Of a DNA stretch of 50,595 nt, positions 36,023 through 45,837 are shown piece after piece (position 1 is the stretch's first letter; each line of letters begins with the position of its first letter). A program made the translations under genes and the position numbers. Under the pieces are notes generated by a model that made no database searches, was not told the origin of the DNA, and was given only the letters and a program-made list of their open reading frames with translations. The stretch spans positions 1-50,595 of the forward strand of contig JAQVYQ010000006.1 in NCBI GenBank assembly GCA_028708575.1, in the 5' to 3' direction. This DNA is from Tissierellia bacterium (GTDB lineage: Bacteria; Bacillota; Clostridia; Tissierellales; Tissierellaceae).

Positions 36023-36727
36023 ATGAGAATAAACCAACTTATTGAAAGCTTTAATAACGCAATAAATGGTGTTTTATGGGCGATTAAATCCGAAAAAAAT
36101 TTGAAGGGCCATTATTTAATAGCTGCTTTAGTTTTAATCATTAGTTTATTTTATGATTTTAGTAGAATGGAGTTTTTAGCACTTTTATTTGCTGTATCTT
36201 TAGTACTTATAACAGAAATGATAAATACAGCCATAGAAAAAGCCATAGATATACACACTAAAGAATTTCATCCTTTAGCTAAAATAGCAAAAGATGTATC
36301 TGCTGGAGCAGTATTAATTGCAGCTTTGAATTCTGTAATAGTAGGATATTTACTTTTTTTTGATAGACTCAATAATTTGGCTGATATTGTCATATTAAAA
36401 ATACGCAATTCTGCAGTTCATTTAACGTTTATAGCTATATTTTTGGTGATTATTTTTACAATTGGGCTAAAGGCTAAGTATTATAGAGGAAAGGGTAGTC
36501 ATTTCCAAGGTGGCATTGTAAGTGGACATGCTGCATTATCATTTTGTATAGCTACTATAATTGCATCTCTAGTAAATCATGTATTAATAATGACTTTAGC
36601 TTATTTATTAGCCTTTTTTGTTGCGGAAAGTAGGATTGAAGGGAAAATTCACACCTTCATGGAAGTTTTTAATGGTGCGTTACTTGGGACTTTAATTGGT
36701 ATTTTAATATTTCAAATTATTGTTTAG
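36023..36727 (+). CDS. Diacylglycerol/undecaprenol kinase fused to a PAP2-like domain
   Basis: Residues 1-115 are a DgkA-type integral membrane kinase (LKGHYLIAALV, LLITEMINTAIEKAID) which in Gram-positives phosphorylates undecaprenol. Residues 130-234 form a PAP2-like phosphatase segment with SGHAALSF and SRIEGKIHTFMEVFNGALLG. The first PAP2 motif is degenerate (no clear RP) and the usual His-xxx-Asp ends in Glu, so the phosphatase activity is doubtful. The fusion replaces plain dgkA between ybeY and cdd. A role in lipid carrier recycling is inferred. Confidence 0.88.
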   Translation: MRINQLIESFNNAINGVLWAIKSEKNLKGHYLIAALVLIISLFYDFSRMEFLALLFAVSLVLITEMINTAIEKAIDIHTKEFHPLAKIAKDVSAGAVLIAALNSVIVGYLLFFDRLNNLADIVILKIRNSAVHLTFIAIFLVIIFTIGLKAKYYRGKGSHFQGGIVSGHAALSFCIATIIASLVNHVLIMTLAYLLAFFVAESRIEGKIHTFMEVFNGALLGTLIGILIFQIIV

Positions 36728-36754
36728 ACACAAACTATCTCGGGGGGAAGCTAA

Positions 36755-37789
36755 ATGAAAAAAATATTATTATTAGTATTAGTATTAGGGATTGTTATTA
36801 CTGGATGTAATAAGGAAGAAGAGCCGACAATAATAGATGTCGATACATCTAATGAAGTTCAAAACAATGAAGAGCCAATAGTTGAAGAAGTAAAAGAAGG
36901 GGTACCATCACCTCTAAGTGGGATGTATGCACCTGAAGAGGTAGTAAATCAAAGGGTTGTAGCTGTTATGTTTGATAATCATCCAAGAGCTAGATGGCAA
37001 GCGGGTTTAAAAGATGCTGAAATTGTATATGAATTTCCAGTGGAAGCTCCATATACTAGATATATAGGATTATACCTAATTAATTCGCCTGAATCCATTG
37101 GACCTATTAGAAGTTCACGACCCTATTTTGTAACAAAAGCATTAGAATTTGATGCAGTATATGTTAGAGTGGGTGGAAGTGAACAGGCAAAAAAAGATAT
37201 TATAAATTTAAAAATTGCAGATATTGATGGTTTAACAAGCTCAAGTAAAGTATTTTGGAGAAAACCACATAAAAAAGCACCAAATAATTTATATTCAAGC
37301 ATGGAAATAATAAGGCAAACACAAGAGGAAAGAAATTATAATCTTACTGGAAAATATGAAGGGTTTGAATTTTTTGCTGAGGACACTGATATTCAGGGCA
37401 ATGAAGCTAAATCCATATTAATTAATTATTTCAACAATAACACTTCAAAATTTAAATATGATGAAGAGGAAAAAGTCTACACAAGAGAAAAAGATGGAGA
37501 ATTGCATGTAGATGAGTCTGACCGATCCACTATAACAGCTAAGAACATTATTATTCAACAAGTAAATACTAAAGTAATAGATAATGAAGGTAGACTTGAA
37601 ATAGGTTTAATTGGTGAGGGAACTGGTAAATATATTACTAATGGTAATTGTATTGATATAAAATGGAAGAAAGATTCAAGAGAATCTAATACATATTATT
37701 ATGATAATTTAGGAAATGAAATAATGCTCAACTCTGGGAATACATGGATTCAAGTAGTTGACACTGGTACATCCATAGTTATTGAATAA
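36755..37789 (+). CDS. DUF3048 lipoprotein (YerB-like)
   Basis: This 344-residue protein has a lipoprotein signal peptide with lipobox ITGC (Cys18), then an acidic linker. A DUF3048 domain follows, with MFDNHPRARWQAGL, YEFPVEAPYTRYIGLY and GPIRSSRPYF. Family members such as B. subtilis YerB are surface lipoproteins of unknown function. CGGGGGG precedes the ATG. It is inserted between dgk and cdd compared with B. subtilis. Confidence 0.9.
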   Translation: MKKILLLVLVLGIVITGCNKEEEPTIIDVDTSNEVQNNEEPIVEEVKEGVPSPLSGMYAPEEVVNQRVVAVMFDNHPRARWQAGLKDAEIVYEFPVEAPYTRYIGLYLINSPESIGPIRSSRPYFVTKALEFDAVYVRVGGSEQAKKDIINLKIADIDGLTSSSKVFWRKPHKKAPNNLYSSMEIIRQTQEERNYNLTGKYEGFEFFAEDTDIQGNEAKSILINYFNNNTSKFKYDEEEKVYTREKDGELHVDESDRSTITAKNIIIQQVNTKVIDNEGRLEIGLIGEGTGKYITNGNCIDIKWKKDSRESNTYYYDNLGNEIMLNSGNTWIQVVDTGTSIVIE

Positions 37790-37803
37790 TTGGAGGTATT
37801 GTT

Positions 37804-38214
37804 ATGGATAATAAGGAATTAATTAAGAAAGCTCTTGAAGCTAAAGAGAAGGCCTATGTGCCATATTCATCTTATCATGTAGGAGCTGCTTTAATTACTG
37901 AAGATAATGAAGTATATACTGGCTGCAATATAGAAATTGCATCATATTCTCCCACTTTATGTGCCGAAAGGACAGCAATTTTCAAAGCTGTTTCAGAGGG
38001 TCATCTAAAAGTAAAAACTATTGCTATAGTCGGAGATTCGTCCTTTACATATCCATGCGGTGTATGTAGGCAGGTAATTAGAGAATTTGGAAAAGATGCA
38101 AAGATTATTATTGCCAATAATGAAGATGAATATAAAGAATACACATTAGATGAATTATTACCTCATAGCTTTGGTCCAGAGGATTTAAAAAATGCAAATG
38201 AAAACAAAAAATAA
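37804..38214 (+). CDS. cdd: Cytidine deaminase
   Basis: This 136-residue zinc enzyme converts cytidine and deoxycytidine to uridine forms. The active site is CAERTAIF (Cys-Ala-Glu) and PCGVCRQ, the three-cysteine pattern of the small tetrameric type. The substrate-binding GCNIE is present. GGAGGT precedes the ATG, and era follows 11 bases on, as in other Firmicutes. Confidence 0.95.
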   Translation: MDNKELIKKALEAKEKAYVPYSSYHVGAALITEDNEVYTGCNIEIASYSPTLCAERTAIFKAVSEGHLKVKTIAIVGDSSFTYPCGVCRQVIREFGKDAKIIIANNEDEYKEYTLDELLPHSFGPEDLKNANENKK

Positions 38215-38225
38215 GGAGGTCTTAA

Positions 38226-39110
38226 ATGTATAAATCAGGTTTTGTGACTGTTATAGGTAGACCAAATGTAGGTAAATCAACTTTACTAAATCAAATAATA
38301 GGAGAGAAAATTTCCATAATTTCTGATAAACCTCAGACTACAAGAAATAAAATTCTTATGGTATATACAAAGGATGATTTTCAGATTGTATTTCTCGATA
38401 CGCCAGGTATACAAATGCCAAAAAATAAGCTAGGAGATTACATGCTTAAAATATCTGAAAGTACTTTAGAAGAAGTTGATCTTATTACTTTTATGGTAGA
38501 TGAAAGTGCTGAAACTGGTAAATTAGATAAATATATTCTAGAAGAATTAAAAAACATTTCAACACCAATTATATTATTGATCAATAAAATTGATAAACTA
38601 TCAAATGAAGAAACCTTAAAATTAATAGATAAATATAATTCAATGAATTTGTTTAAAGAAATTATCCCAATATCAGCAATGAACAATGACAATATAGATA
38701 AATATACTAATGTTTTAAGAGATATGTTACCAGAAGGCCCTCAATATTTTCCAGAGGATATGATTACTGATCAGCCTGAGAAATTCATTATTGCTGAATT
38801 AATAAGAGAAAAGGCTTTATTGAATTTAGATGAGGAAATACCTCATGGAATTGCAGTAGGGATTGAAAGAATAAAAGAAAGAGAAAACAAGGGTATTGTT
38901 GATGTGTTTGCGACGATTTATTGTGAAAAAGAATCACATAAAGGCATTGTAATTGGGAAAAATGGTAAAATGCTAAAAGAAATTGGGAAATCAGCAAGAG
39001 AGGATATAGAAAAATTACTAGGCAGTAAGATTAATCTACAATTATGGGTAAAAGTAGAGAAAAACTGGAGAGAGAGAGATAATAAAGTAAAATATTTTGG
39101 TTATAAATAG
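38226..39110 (+). CDS. era: GTPase Era
   Basis: Era is a ribosome biogenesis GTPase that binds the 3' end of 16S rRNA. The 294-residue product has G1 GRPNVGKST, G3 DTPGI, G4 NKID, and a C-terminal KH domain (GIVIGKNGKMLKEIG). AAGGAGG precedes the ATG. The next gene, recO, starts just after its stop. Confidence 0.97.
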   Translation: MYKSGFVTVIGRPNVGKSTLLNQIIGEKISIISDKPQTTRNKILMVYTKDDFQIVFLDTPGIQMPKNKLGDYMLKISESTLEEVDLITFMVDESAETGKLDKYILEELKNISTPIILLINKIDKLSNEETLKLIDKYNSMNLFKEIIPISAMNNDNIDKYTNVLRDMLPEGPQYFPEDMITDQPEKFIIAELIREKALLNLDEEIPHGIAVGIERIKERENKGIVDVFATIYCEKESHKGIVIGKNGKMLKEIGKSAREDIEKLLGSKINLQLWVKVEKNWRERDNKVKYFGYK

Positions 39111-39120
39111 AGAGGTTAGC

Positions 39121-39855
39121 ATGATAAAAACTGAGGGTATAGTTATTGGGGAGACGAGATATAAGGAAACTAGTAAAATTTTAAATATTTATACTAAAGA
39201 GCTAGGAAAGATTTCTGTAATGGCTCAAGGAGCACTTAGACCTAAGTCTCAGCTACTAGCTGTAACTCAGATGTTTTCATGTTCGGAATTTCAATTTCGT
39301 AAAGGAAGAAATTTTTACTACATTATACAAGCTGATTTAATAGATACATTGTATTCTATTAGAGAAAGCATCGAAAGAGTTTCCTATGGTTTCTATATAT
39401 TAGAATTGCTTAATAAATCAGTGCCTGAAGAAGAAGCAAATGAAAAATTATTTTATCTGTTAAAAAAAGGACTATTTACTTTATCTAGTATTGATGATGA
39501 GATTTTAAAATTTATAGTTGCTTATGAATTAAAATATGTATGCTTTTTAGGCTATAGACCTTTAATAGATAGATGTGTATCTTGTAGCAGTAATTTAAGT
39601 AATAATTTAAAGTTTAGTATAAGCTTAGGTGGCGTACTTTGTCCTAATTGCTTTATTGAGGATATAGGAGCAGAAAAAATAGATTTAAACTTTATAACTG
39701 CATTAAACCAGCTATTGTATAACTCTTTTGAAGATATTGAAGATATAGTAATTAATAAGGAATTGTTAAAATGTATTCATAGTCTATTAGTTGACTATAT
39801 TTTATATAATATAGATAGAAAAGAATTTAAATCTTTGAATTTGTTAAAGATATGA
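39121..39855 (+). CDS. recO: DNA repair protein RecO
   Basis: RecO loads RecA on SSB-coated DNA in the RecFOR pathway. The 244-residue product has an N-terminal OB domain (IKTEGIVIGETRYKETSKIL) and a zinc site of two Cys pairs (CVSC, CPNC) in the C-terminal half. ATG 39121 follows AGAGGT. The frame is open upstream into era, but that extension has no homology. It is followed by the glycine T-box. Confidence 0.94.
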   Translation: MIKTEGIVIGETRYKETSKILNIYTKELGKISVMAQGALRPKSQLLAVTQMFSCSEFQFRKGRNFYYIIQADLIDTLYSIRESIERVSYGFYILELLNKSVPEEEANEKLFYLLKKGLFTLSSIDDEILKFIVAYELKYVCFLGYRPLIDRCVSCSSNLSNNLKFSISLGGVLCPNCFIEDIGAEKIDLNFITALNQLLYNSFEDIEDIVINKELLKCIHSLLVDYILYNIDRKEFKSLNLLKI

Positions 39856-39879
39856 TATAAGGTTTAATACATACAGCTA

Positions 39880-39907
39880 TTGACACAAAGATAGAAATTT
39901 GTTAAAT
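39880..39907 (+). promoter_or_regulatory. Promoter of the glyQS transcript
   Basis: TTGACA (39880-39885), 16 bases, TTAAAT (39902-39907), placed so that transcription starts just before the T-box leader. Confidence 0.55.
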
Positions 39908-39934
39908 TTAAGTTTAGGAGAATGAAAAAATATT

Positions 39935-40126
39935 ATACTGAGACGAAGAATTAATTGATATTGATTATTATAGAGAGTCTAGGATGGTGGAAACTAGATA
40001 TATATGTATTGATTAGGGCACTTTCGAGTATTAGTTTTGAAGTGAGTACCTCTACAGGTATTAAATAGGGTGGAACCACGGAATTGAAATTTCGTCCCTA
40101 TAAGGATGTAGAGGTTTTCTTTATTC
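39935..40126 (+). promoter_or_regulatory. T-box riboswitch, glycine specific
   Basis: The leader of glyQS has the stem I landmarks AGAGAGTC (39972) and GGTGGAAACTAG. The specifier loop has GGC (40017-40019) followed by A, a glycine codon. The T-box core AGGGTGGAACCACGG is at 40067-40081, with CGTCCCTAT at about 40093-40101. ACCTCTACA (40048-40056) can pair with TGTAGAGGT (40107-40115), followed by TTTCTTTATT, as the terminator. Uncharged tRNA-Gly should stabilise the antiterminator and switch on glyQS. The recO-glyQ gap of about 295 bases is fully explained by promoter, T-box and binding site. Confidence 0.95.
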
Positions 40127-40150
40127 TAAATAAAATTGAGGAGGGTTATT

Positions 40151-41038
40151 ATGTTATTTCAGGACTTAATGCTGAAATTACTTAACTATTGGGGTGAAAA
40201 AGGCTGCTTAATAATGGAACCATATGATATTGAAAAAGGTGCTGGAACTATGAATCCACATACTTTCTTGAGAGCTTTAGGGCCTGAGCCTTGGCAAGTG
40301 GTATATGTTGAGCCTTCTAGACGTCCTGCAGATGCTAGATATGGAGAGAATCCAAATAGACTTTACCAGCATCATCAATTACAGGTAATATTAAAACCTT
40401 CACCAAATAATGTACAAGACTTATATCTAGAAAGTTTAAAAGCTATTGGAATAGATCCATTTAAACACGATATAAGATTTGTAGAGGACAATTGGGAATC
40501 GCCAACATTAGGTGCATGGGGTCTTGGTTGGGAAGTTTGGCTTGATGGAATGGAAATTACACAATATACTTATTTCCAACAAGTTGGTGGAATTGATTGT
40601 GAACTTGAATCAGCAGAACTTACATATGGACTTGAGAGAATCGCAATGTATTTGCAAGATGTAGATAATGTATTTGATATTAAGTGGAATGATAATATAA
40701 AATATGGTGATATATTCAAGAAGGCTGAATATGAACATTCTATTTATAGCTTTGAAAAAGCAGATATTGAAGTCTTAAAAGGCTTATTTAATACTTATGA
40801 AGAAGAAGCTATAAAGACATTATCTCAAAATTTAATTATACCAGGTTATGACTATGTTTTAAAATGCTCCCATACTTTTAATGTTTTAGATGCAAGAGGT
40901 GCAATTTCGGTTTCTGAAAGAACTCATTATATAGGAAGAGTCAGAAACCTTGCTAAATTAGTTGCATCAGGCTTTTTAGACCAAAGAAAAGAGATGGGAT
41001 TTCCTCTATTGAAGAAGGAGGGTGAATTAAATGAATAA
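40151..41038 (+). CDS. glyQ: Glycyl-tRNA synthetase alpha subunit
   Basis: GlyQ is the catalytic subunit of the tetrameric bacterial glycyl-tRNA synthetase. The 295-residue product has the class II motifs, with [25 protein letters not shown] and [19 protein letters not shown] 40151 follows GAGGAGGG; the TTG at 40136 belongs to the leader. It overlaps glyS by eight bases and is controlled by the T-box. Confidence 0.97.
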   Translation: MLFQDLMLKLLNYWGEKGCLIMEPYDIEKGAGTMNPHTFLRALGPEPWQVVYVEPSRRPADARYGENPNRLYQHHQLQVILKPSPNNVQDLYLESLKAIGIDPFKHDIRFVEDNWESPTLGAWGLGWEVWLDGMEITQYTYFQQVGGIDCELESAELTYGLERIAMYLQDVDNVFDIKWNDNIKYGDIFKKAEYEHSIYSFEKADIEVLKGLFNTYEEEAIKTLSQNLIIPGYDYVLKCSHTFNVLDARGAISVSERTHYIGRVRNLAKLVASGFLDQRKEMGFPLLKKEGELNE

Positions 41039-43109
41039 GAAATATCTTTTGGAAATTGGTGTTGAAGAAATACCAGCCAGATATATTGCTGATACAATAA
41101 ATCAAATGAAAAATAACACTATAGAATTATTAGGAAATGAAAGAGTTAATTATTCAAGCATCGATATATATACAACTCCAAGAAGACTTACTATGATTAT
41201 TCAAGGCTTAGAGGAAAAGCTAGATTCATTAGAAGAAAATGTAAAAGGACCTTCAAAGAAAATAGCATATGATGAAGCTGGTAATCCTTCAAAGGCATTA
41301 TTAGGATTTATGAGAGGCCACGGAGTAGATGCAGATTCAATTTTTGTAGATGTAGTAAATGACGAAGATTATATTTTTGCAAAGGTAATTAAGAAGAGTA
41401 AATCACTAGAGGAAATATTATCATTGAATATGGGGCCTTTTATTAAGGCAATAAACTTCCCTAAAACTATGAAGTGGGGGGATAAAAACTTAAGATTTGC
41501 AAGACCTATTAGATGGATTGTTTCCTTACTTGATGATAAAATTGTTTCTTTTGAATTAGAAGGAATTCCAGTTTCAAATATAACAAGAGGTCATAGAGTA
41601 CTAGGTAAGGATAGCATTATTATAGATCATGTAGATAATTATAGTAAACTTTTAAGAGAAAATTATGTTATTGTTGATCAAAAAGAACGTAAAGAAATCA
41701 TTAAGTATGGTTCAGATAGATTAGTTAAAGAAAAAGGAGGTACTATACAATACGATGAGGATTTATTAGATGAAATTACAAATATTGTAGAATACCCTAC
41801 ACCTATTATAGGAAGGATTAAGGAAGAGTATCTAAGCCTTCCAAGTGATGTAATAACTACACCTATGAAAGATCATCAAAGGTATTTCCCTGTTGTAGAT
41901 GATAAGAATAGATTGTTACCATATTTTATCACTGTAAGAAATGGTAATGATGATCATTCTGATATTGTTGTAAAAGGAAATGAAAAGGTACTAGGAGCAA
42001 GACTTGAAGATGCTAAATTCTTTTATAATGAGGATATAAGTACACCTTTAGAGGAGTATGTAGAAAAACTAAAATATATAACTTTCCAAGAAAAACTTGG
42101 TACATTATACGATAAAACTAAGAGACTACAAAAATTAGCTGTTAAAATTGGGCAGTATTTAGAAGTTGGAGAAGAAACTGAAAAGAATATTGATAGAGCC
42201 TGCTATCTTTCTAAAGCCGATTTAGTGACTAAAATGGTAAGTGAGTTTACAGAACTACAAGGCAAAATGGGTATGGAATACGGGAACAAATCAGGTGAAA
42301 ACGAAATTGTAAGCTTAGCTATATTTGAGCAATATTTGCCAAGATTTTCAGGAGATAGGTTGCCTACTACTACATCGGGCGCTATACTATCAATAACTGA
42401 TAAATTAGATACTATAGTAGGGTTATTTGCAATTGGAATTCAGCCAACAGGGTCTCAAGATCCATTTGCTTTGAGGAGAAGCGCACTTGGGATTATCAAT
42501 ATTATTTTAGATAAAAAGTTGAATCTATCCCTATCGGAAATAGTGGATTTTGCTCTTTATATATATGTTGATGAGAATAGTCTAGCATTTGATTACAATA
42601 AAGTTAAATCAGAAATAATGGAATTCTTTATTGGTAGAGTAAAAGCTATGTTTTTAGATATTGGAATAAGATATGATATAATAGATTCAGTAATAAATAC
42701 TAAATCAGATGATGTATATGATATGAAAATTAGAGCACAAAAATTAAATGATTGGCTAAAGAAAGATGATGTTCACCATATATTGACAGTATTTAACAGG
42801 TTGTCAACTCTTGCTGTTAAAACTGAATCTTATGAAGTAAAAAGAGATTTATTTACTGATGAAGAGATACAATTATATGATAGTTATAACAATATTGAAG
42901 AGAAAACTCTTTCATTTATAAATAAAAAGGAATACGACAAAGCTTTAGAACTATTAACTACATTAAAAGAACCTATAGATAATTTCTTTGATAATGTTAT
43001 GGTAATGGTTGATGATGAAGAGTTAAAGAATAATAGACTTGGGCTAATTAGAAAAGTATATAATCTTATGATGAAAGTATGTGATTTATCACAAATATTA
43101 AATAAATAA
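41031..43109 (+). CDS. glyS: Glycyl-tRNA synthetase beta subunit
   Basis: GlyS is the tRNA-binding subunit of the alpha2-beta2 enzyme. It has 692 residues at full length. Conserved stretches include [32 protein letters not shown] and [12 protein letters not shown]. The HD-like core has [11 protein letters not shown], and a C-terminal anticodon-binding domain follows. The start lies inside the end of glyQ, so the subunits are translationally coupled. Confidence 0.97.
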   Translation: MNKKYLLEIGVEEIPARYIADTINQMKNNTIELLGNERVNYSSIDIYTTPRRLTMIIQGLEEKLDSLEENVKGPSKKIAYDEAGNPSKALLGFMRGHGVDADSIFVDVVNDEDYIFAKVIKKSKSLEEILSLNMGPFIKAINFPKTMKWGDKNLRFARPIRWIVSLLDDKIVSFELEGIPVSNITRGHRVLGKDSIIIDHVDNYSKLLRENYVIVDQKERKEIIKYGSDRLVKEKGGTIQYDEDLLDEITNIVEYPTPIIGRIKEEYLSLPSDVITTPMKDHQRYFPVVDDKNRLLPYFITVRNGNDDHSDIVVKGNEKVLGARLEDAKFFYNEDISTPLEEYVEKLKYITFQEKLGTLYDKTKRLQKLAVKIGQYLEVGEETEKNIDRACYLSKADLVTKMVSEFTELQGKMGMEYGNKSGENEIVSLAIFEQYLPRFSGDRLPTTTSGAILSITDKLDTIVGLFAIGIQPTGSQDPFALRRSALGIINIILDKKLNLSLSEIVDFALYIYVDENSLAFDYNKVKSEIMEFFIGRVKAMFLDIGIRYDIIDSVINTKSDDVYDMKIRAQKLNDWLKKDDVHHILTVFNRLSTLAVKTESYEVKRDLFTDEEIQLYDSYNNIEEKTLSFINKKEYDKALELLTTLKEPIDNFFDNVMVMVDDEELKNNRLGLIRKVYNLMMKVCDLSQILNK

Positions 43110-43138
43110 TATTTTGTTTTATAAGGTGGTGAAGTAAA

Positions 43139-43768
43139 ATCCAATTTAGTGAAAGACAAGAAAAAATCATAGAAATAGTTAAAGATAATCAGCCTATAAC
43201 TGGTGATGCAATTGCCAATAAATTAAATTTGACAAGAGCTACATTAAGACCTGACTTATCAATACTTACTATGTCGGGAATATTGGATGCAAAGCCAAGG
43301 GTAGGTTACTTCATGACTGGAAAAACGAAATCGACTTATATTTCAGAAGCCATTAAGGATATGTATGTTAAGGATGTAATGAGCGTTCCTGTAGTATTGG
43401 ATGAATCAACAACCCTATACGATGCAGTCGTGTTTATGTTCGTAGAAGATGTTGGTTCAATATACATAACAAATGATGGATTATTAACAGGAGTTGTATC
43501 TAGAAAAGATTTACTTAAGAGTGCTATTGGCGGAGCAGACTTACACAAAGTACCAATTGGAGTGATAATGACCAGAATGCCAAATGTAATTTATGTAACT
43601 CAAAAGAATAGCGTGTTAAATGCTGCAATCAAGATTATAGAACATGAGATTGATGGGTTACCTGTAGTTGAGGAATTAGATAAGGGAAAAAAGAGATTAA
43701 AAGTAATCGGAAGAATTTCAAAAACTACTATTACTAGGTTATTTGTTGAGTTGGGAAATGATTTATAG
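43139..43768 (+). CDS. CcpN/YqzB-type HTH-CBS transcription regulator, ATC start
   Basis: The frame encodes QFSERQEKIIEIVK, a winged helix (TGDAIANKLNLTRATLRPD), then GYFMTGK and a tandem CBS pair (about 75-200). This is the CcpN family that controls gluconeogenic genes in B. subtilis. No ATG, GTG or TTG occurs before the first helix. The first standard start, TTG 43229, would remove half of the HTH. ATC at 43139 has AAGGTGGTG seven bases upstream and gives the usual family length (209 residues), so I take it as the start. The order glyS, this gene, ppsR is conserved, and control of ppsR by carbon state is plausible. Confidence 0.85.
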   Translation: MQFSERQEKIIEIVKDNQPITGDAIANKLNLTRATLRPDLSILTMSGILDAKPRVGYFMTGKTKSTYISEAIKDMYVKDVMSVPVVLDESTTLYDAVVFMFVEDVGSIYITNDGLLTGVVSRKDLLKSAIGGADLHKVPIGVIMTRMPNVIYVTQKNSVLNAAIKIIEHEIDGLPVVEELDKGKKRLKVIGRISKTTITRLFVELGNDL

Positions 43769-43778
43769 GAGGGAAATT

Positions 43779-44603
43779 ATGGATGAAAATTTAACTATAT
43801 ATGTATTGTCGGACTCCATTGGTGAAACTGGTGAATTAATAGCTAGAGCTGCTGTTAGACAATTTAAATCTTCTAATTATGAAATAAAAAAATTTCCCTT
43901 TGTTTCTGGTAAGGATAAGATAAAAGAAATATTATTAGATGCTAAACAAGCATCAAGCCTTGTAATATATACGACTGTTAATGAAGAAAATAGAGATTAT
44001 ATTGAAATGTTGGGTAAAGAATACAATGTACCAACAGTAGATATATTGTCACCGCCCCTTAATGCTATCGAAAAAGTTGTAGGACTTCCGCCTAAACGTG
44101 AAGCAGGATTAATAAGGCGACTTGATGAGAATTATTTTAAGAAAGTAGAAGCTGTTGAGTTTACGGTACGATATGATGATGGGAAGGATCCTAGGGGGAT
44201 TAAGAAAGCAGATATTTGTTTAATAGGAGTTTCAAGAACTTCAAAAACGCCCCTTAGCATGTATCTAGCACACAAGAACTATAAAGTCGCAAATGTACCA
44301 TTGGTGCCAGAAGTATCAGCGCCTAAGGAATTATTTGAAAAAGATAATAAAAGGATATATGGTTTAATAGCAAATCCTAATAAATTAATTGAAATAAGAA
44401 AAGAGAGATTAAAAGCATTAGGTTTAGAACATTCAGCTCATTATGCAAAAGTTGAGAGAATTAAAGAAGAGATTGAATATTCAAAGAAAATTATGGATAA
44501 ATTAGGATGTAAGGTAATAGATGTATCAAGTAGAGCTATAGAAGAAACAGCAATAATTATTATGGAGCAAATGATTAAGGATTTTGGTGACAATATGTTA
44601 TAA
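43779..44603 (+). CDS. ppsR: Pyruvate, phosphate dikinase regulatory kinase/phosphorylase (PpsR, YqfL)
   Basis: This 274-residue DUF299 protein phosphorylates pyruvate phosphate dikinase at a Thr using ADP and reverses the reaction by phosphorolysis. It has the N-terminal VLSDSIGETGE, the P-loop GVSRTSKTPLS, and RIYGLIANPNKLIEIR. ATG 43779 has AGGAGGG upstream. The frame is open earlier but that part overlaps the regulator gene. It ends at a strong terminator. Confidence 0.93.
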   Translation: MDENLTIYVLSDSIGETGELIARAAVRQFKSSNYEIKKFPFVSGKDKIKEILLDAKQASSLVIYTTVNEENRDYIEMLGKEYNVPTVDILSPPLNAIEKVVGLPPKREAGLIRRLDENYFKKVEAVEFTVRYDDGKDPRGIKKADICLIGVSRTSKTPLSMYLAHKNYKVANVPLVPEVSAPKELFEKDNKRIYGLIANPNKLIEIRKERLKALGLEHSAHYAKVERIKEEIEYSKKIMDKLGCKVIDVSSRAIEETAIIIMEQMIKDFGDNML

Positions 44604-44604
44604 T

Positions 44605-44634
44605 GAAGTGTTGTACGCAACACTTCTTTTTCTT
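44605..44634 (+). terminator. Rho-independent terminator after ppsR
   Basis: GAAGTGTTG (44605-44613) pairs with CAACACTTC (44618-44626) around TACG, then TTTTTCTTT. It starts one base after the stop. Confidence 0.9.
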
Positions 44635-44674
44635 TCATAGCTTTGTCAAGTTTTTTTAAATTTTAGAAGGATTA

Positions 44675-44701
44675 TTGACTTTTTTGTTGTATATATATAA
44701 T
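44675..44701 (+). promoter_or_regulatory. Promoter of dgt
   Basis: TTGACT (44675-44680), 15 bases, TATAAT (44696-44701), in a very AT-rich stretch. An alternative -10 two bases later gives 17-base spacing. It probably also feeds dnaG-sigA, since no strong terminator follows dgt. Confidence 0.45.
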
Positions 44702-44735
44702 ATACATATTTTTTTTACTAAAGGGGCAATAGCTT

Positions 44736-45752
44736 ATGGAAATTAGAAAACAATATGAAATATTCGAGAAAAACAATTTATCTAAGTACGCGACTCTAAG
44801 TCAAAACTCAAAAGGGAGAAAAAGGAAAGAAGAGAAATGTACAATTAGAACTGATTTTCAAAGAGATAGGGATAGAATTATACATTCTAAGTCCTTTAGA
44901 AGATTAAAACATAAAACACAAGTTTTTATTGCACCTGAAGGAGATCATTTTAGGACCAGGCTTACTCATACCCTTGAAGTTGCACAAATTGGTAGAACAC
45001 TTGCAAGAGCTTTAATGCTTAATGAAGATTTAATAGAAGCAATGGCCTTAGGACATGATTTAGGACATACTCCTTTTGGCCATGCAGGAGAAAGAGTCTT
45101 AAATGAACTGCATCCAAATGGATTTAGGCACAATGAACAGAGCATAAGAGTTGTTGATATTTTAGAACACAAAGAAGAAAAGATAGGATTAAATTTAACA
45201 TATGAAGTGAAAGAAGGCATTTTAAATCATAACGGAGAAAGAGTTAGTGAAACATTAGAAGGAAAGATATTAAAATATGCAGATAGAATTGCCTATATTA
45301 ATCATGATATAGATGATGCAATAAGAGCACATATTATAGAACAATTAGATTTGCCAAAAGATTGTCTTGCTGTTTTAGGCAATACTCATGGAGTAAGAAT
45401 AAATACTATGATACATGACATTATTGAAAATAGCTATAATTTGAATATAATATCAATGAGTGAAGAAATTGGTGAAAAAACAAATAAGCTGAGAGATTTT
45501 ATGTTTGAAAATGTTTATTTAAATAAAGATGTGAAATCCGAAGAAGATAAAGTAGAACATATAATTAAAGAATTATATAAGTATTATTATGAAAATAACA
45601 ATAAGATTCCTGAAGCTCATATGAGTATTTATGAAAATATTGATGCAAGTATTGAAGATATAATCTGCGATTATATTGCTGGCATGACGGATAGATATGT
45701 AATTAATATATTTAATAATATTTTTATCCCAAAACGTTGGGAAATATTTTAA
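44736..45752 (+). CDS. dgt: Deoxyguanosinetriphosphate triphosphohydrolase-like protein
   Basis: This 338-residue HD-domain hydrolase of the Dgt family cleaves dNTPs to nucleoside and triphosphate. Metal ligands lie in RTRLTHTLEVAQIGR, ALGHDLGHTPFGHAGE and the late DRIAYINHDIDD. AAAGGGGC precedes the ATG. It stands between ppsR and dnaG, a common clostridial order not found in B. subtilis. Confidence 0.93.
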   Translation: MEIRKQYEIFEKNNLSKYATLSQNSKGRKRKEEKCTIRTDFQRDRDRIIHSKSFRRLKHKTQVFIAPEGDHFRTRLTHTLEVAQIGRTLARALMLNEDLIEAMALGHDLGHTPFGHAGERVLNELHPNGFRHNEQSIRVVDILEHKEEKIGLNLTYEVKEGILNHNGERVSETLEGKILKYADRIAYINHDIDDAIRAHIIEQLDLPKDCLAVLGNTHGVRINTMIHDIIENSYNLNIISMSEEIGEKTNKLRDFMFENVYLNKDVKSEEDKVEHIIKELYKYYYENNNKIPEAHMSIYENIDASIEDIICDYIAGMTDRYVINIFNNIFIPKRWEIF

Positions 45753-45775
45753 GAAAAAAGAAGGGATTTCGAAAT

Positions 45776-45835
45776 ATATGTCGAATAGTAATATGTCGAA
45801 TAGTAATATGTTGGGCAGTAATATGTCGAATAATT
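45776..45835 (+). repeat. 15-bp tandem repeat, four copies
   Basis: Units start at 45776, 45791, 45806 and 45821. The first two are identical (ATATGTCGAATAGTA), the third differs at four positions, and the fourth differs only near its end. The array lies between dgt and dnaG. Confidence 0.85.
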
Positions 45836-45837
45836 AA
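45778..45837 (+). CDS. Possible 19-codon leader peptide before dnaG
   Basis: The tandem repeat is in frame and reads MSNSNMSNSNMLGSNMSNN followed by TAA, 37 bases before the dnaG ATG. AAGGGA at 45762 is a weak, rather distant binding site. Because 15 is divisible by 3, repeat expansion keeps the frame open by itself, so the frame may be incidental. If translated, it could act as a leader controlling dnaG. Confidence 0.25.
   Translation: MSNSNMSNSNMLGSNMSNN

Noticed and set aside
45729..45742. CCCAAAACGTTGGG hairpin at the end of dgt as a terminator
   Set aside because: Only a five-pair stem, inside the coding end and without a T-run.
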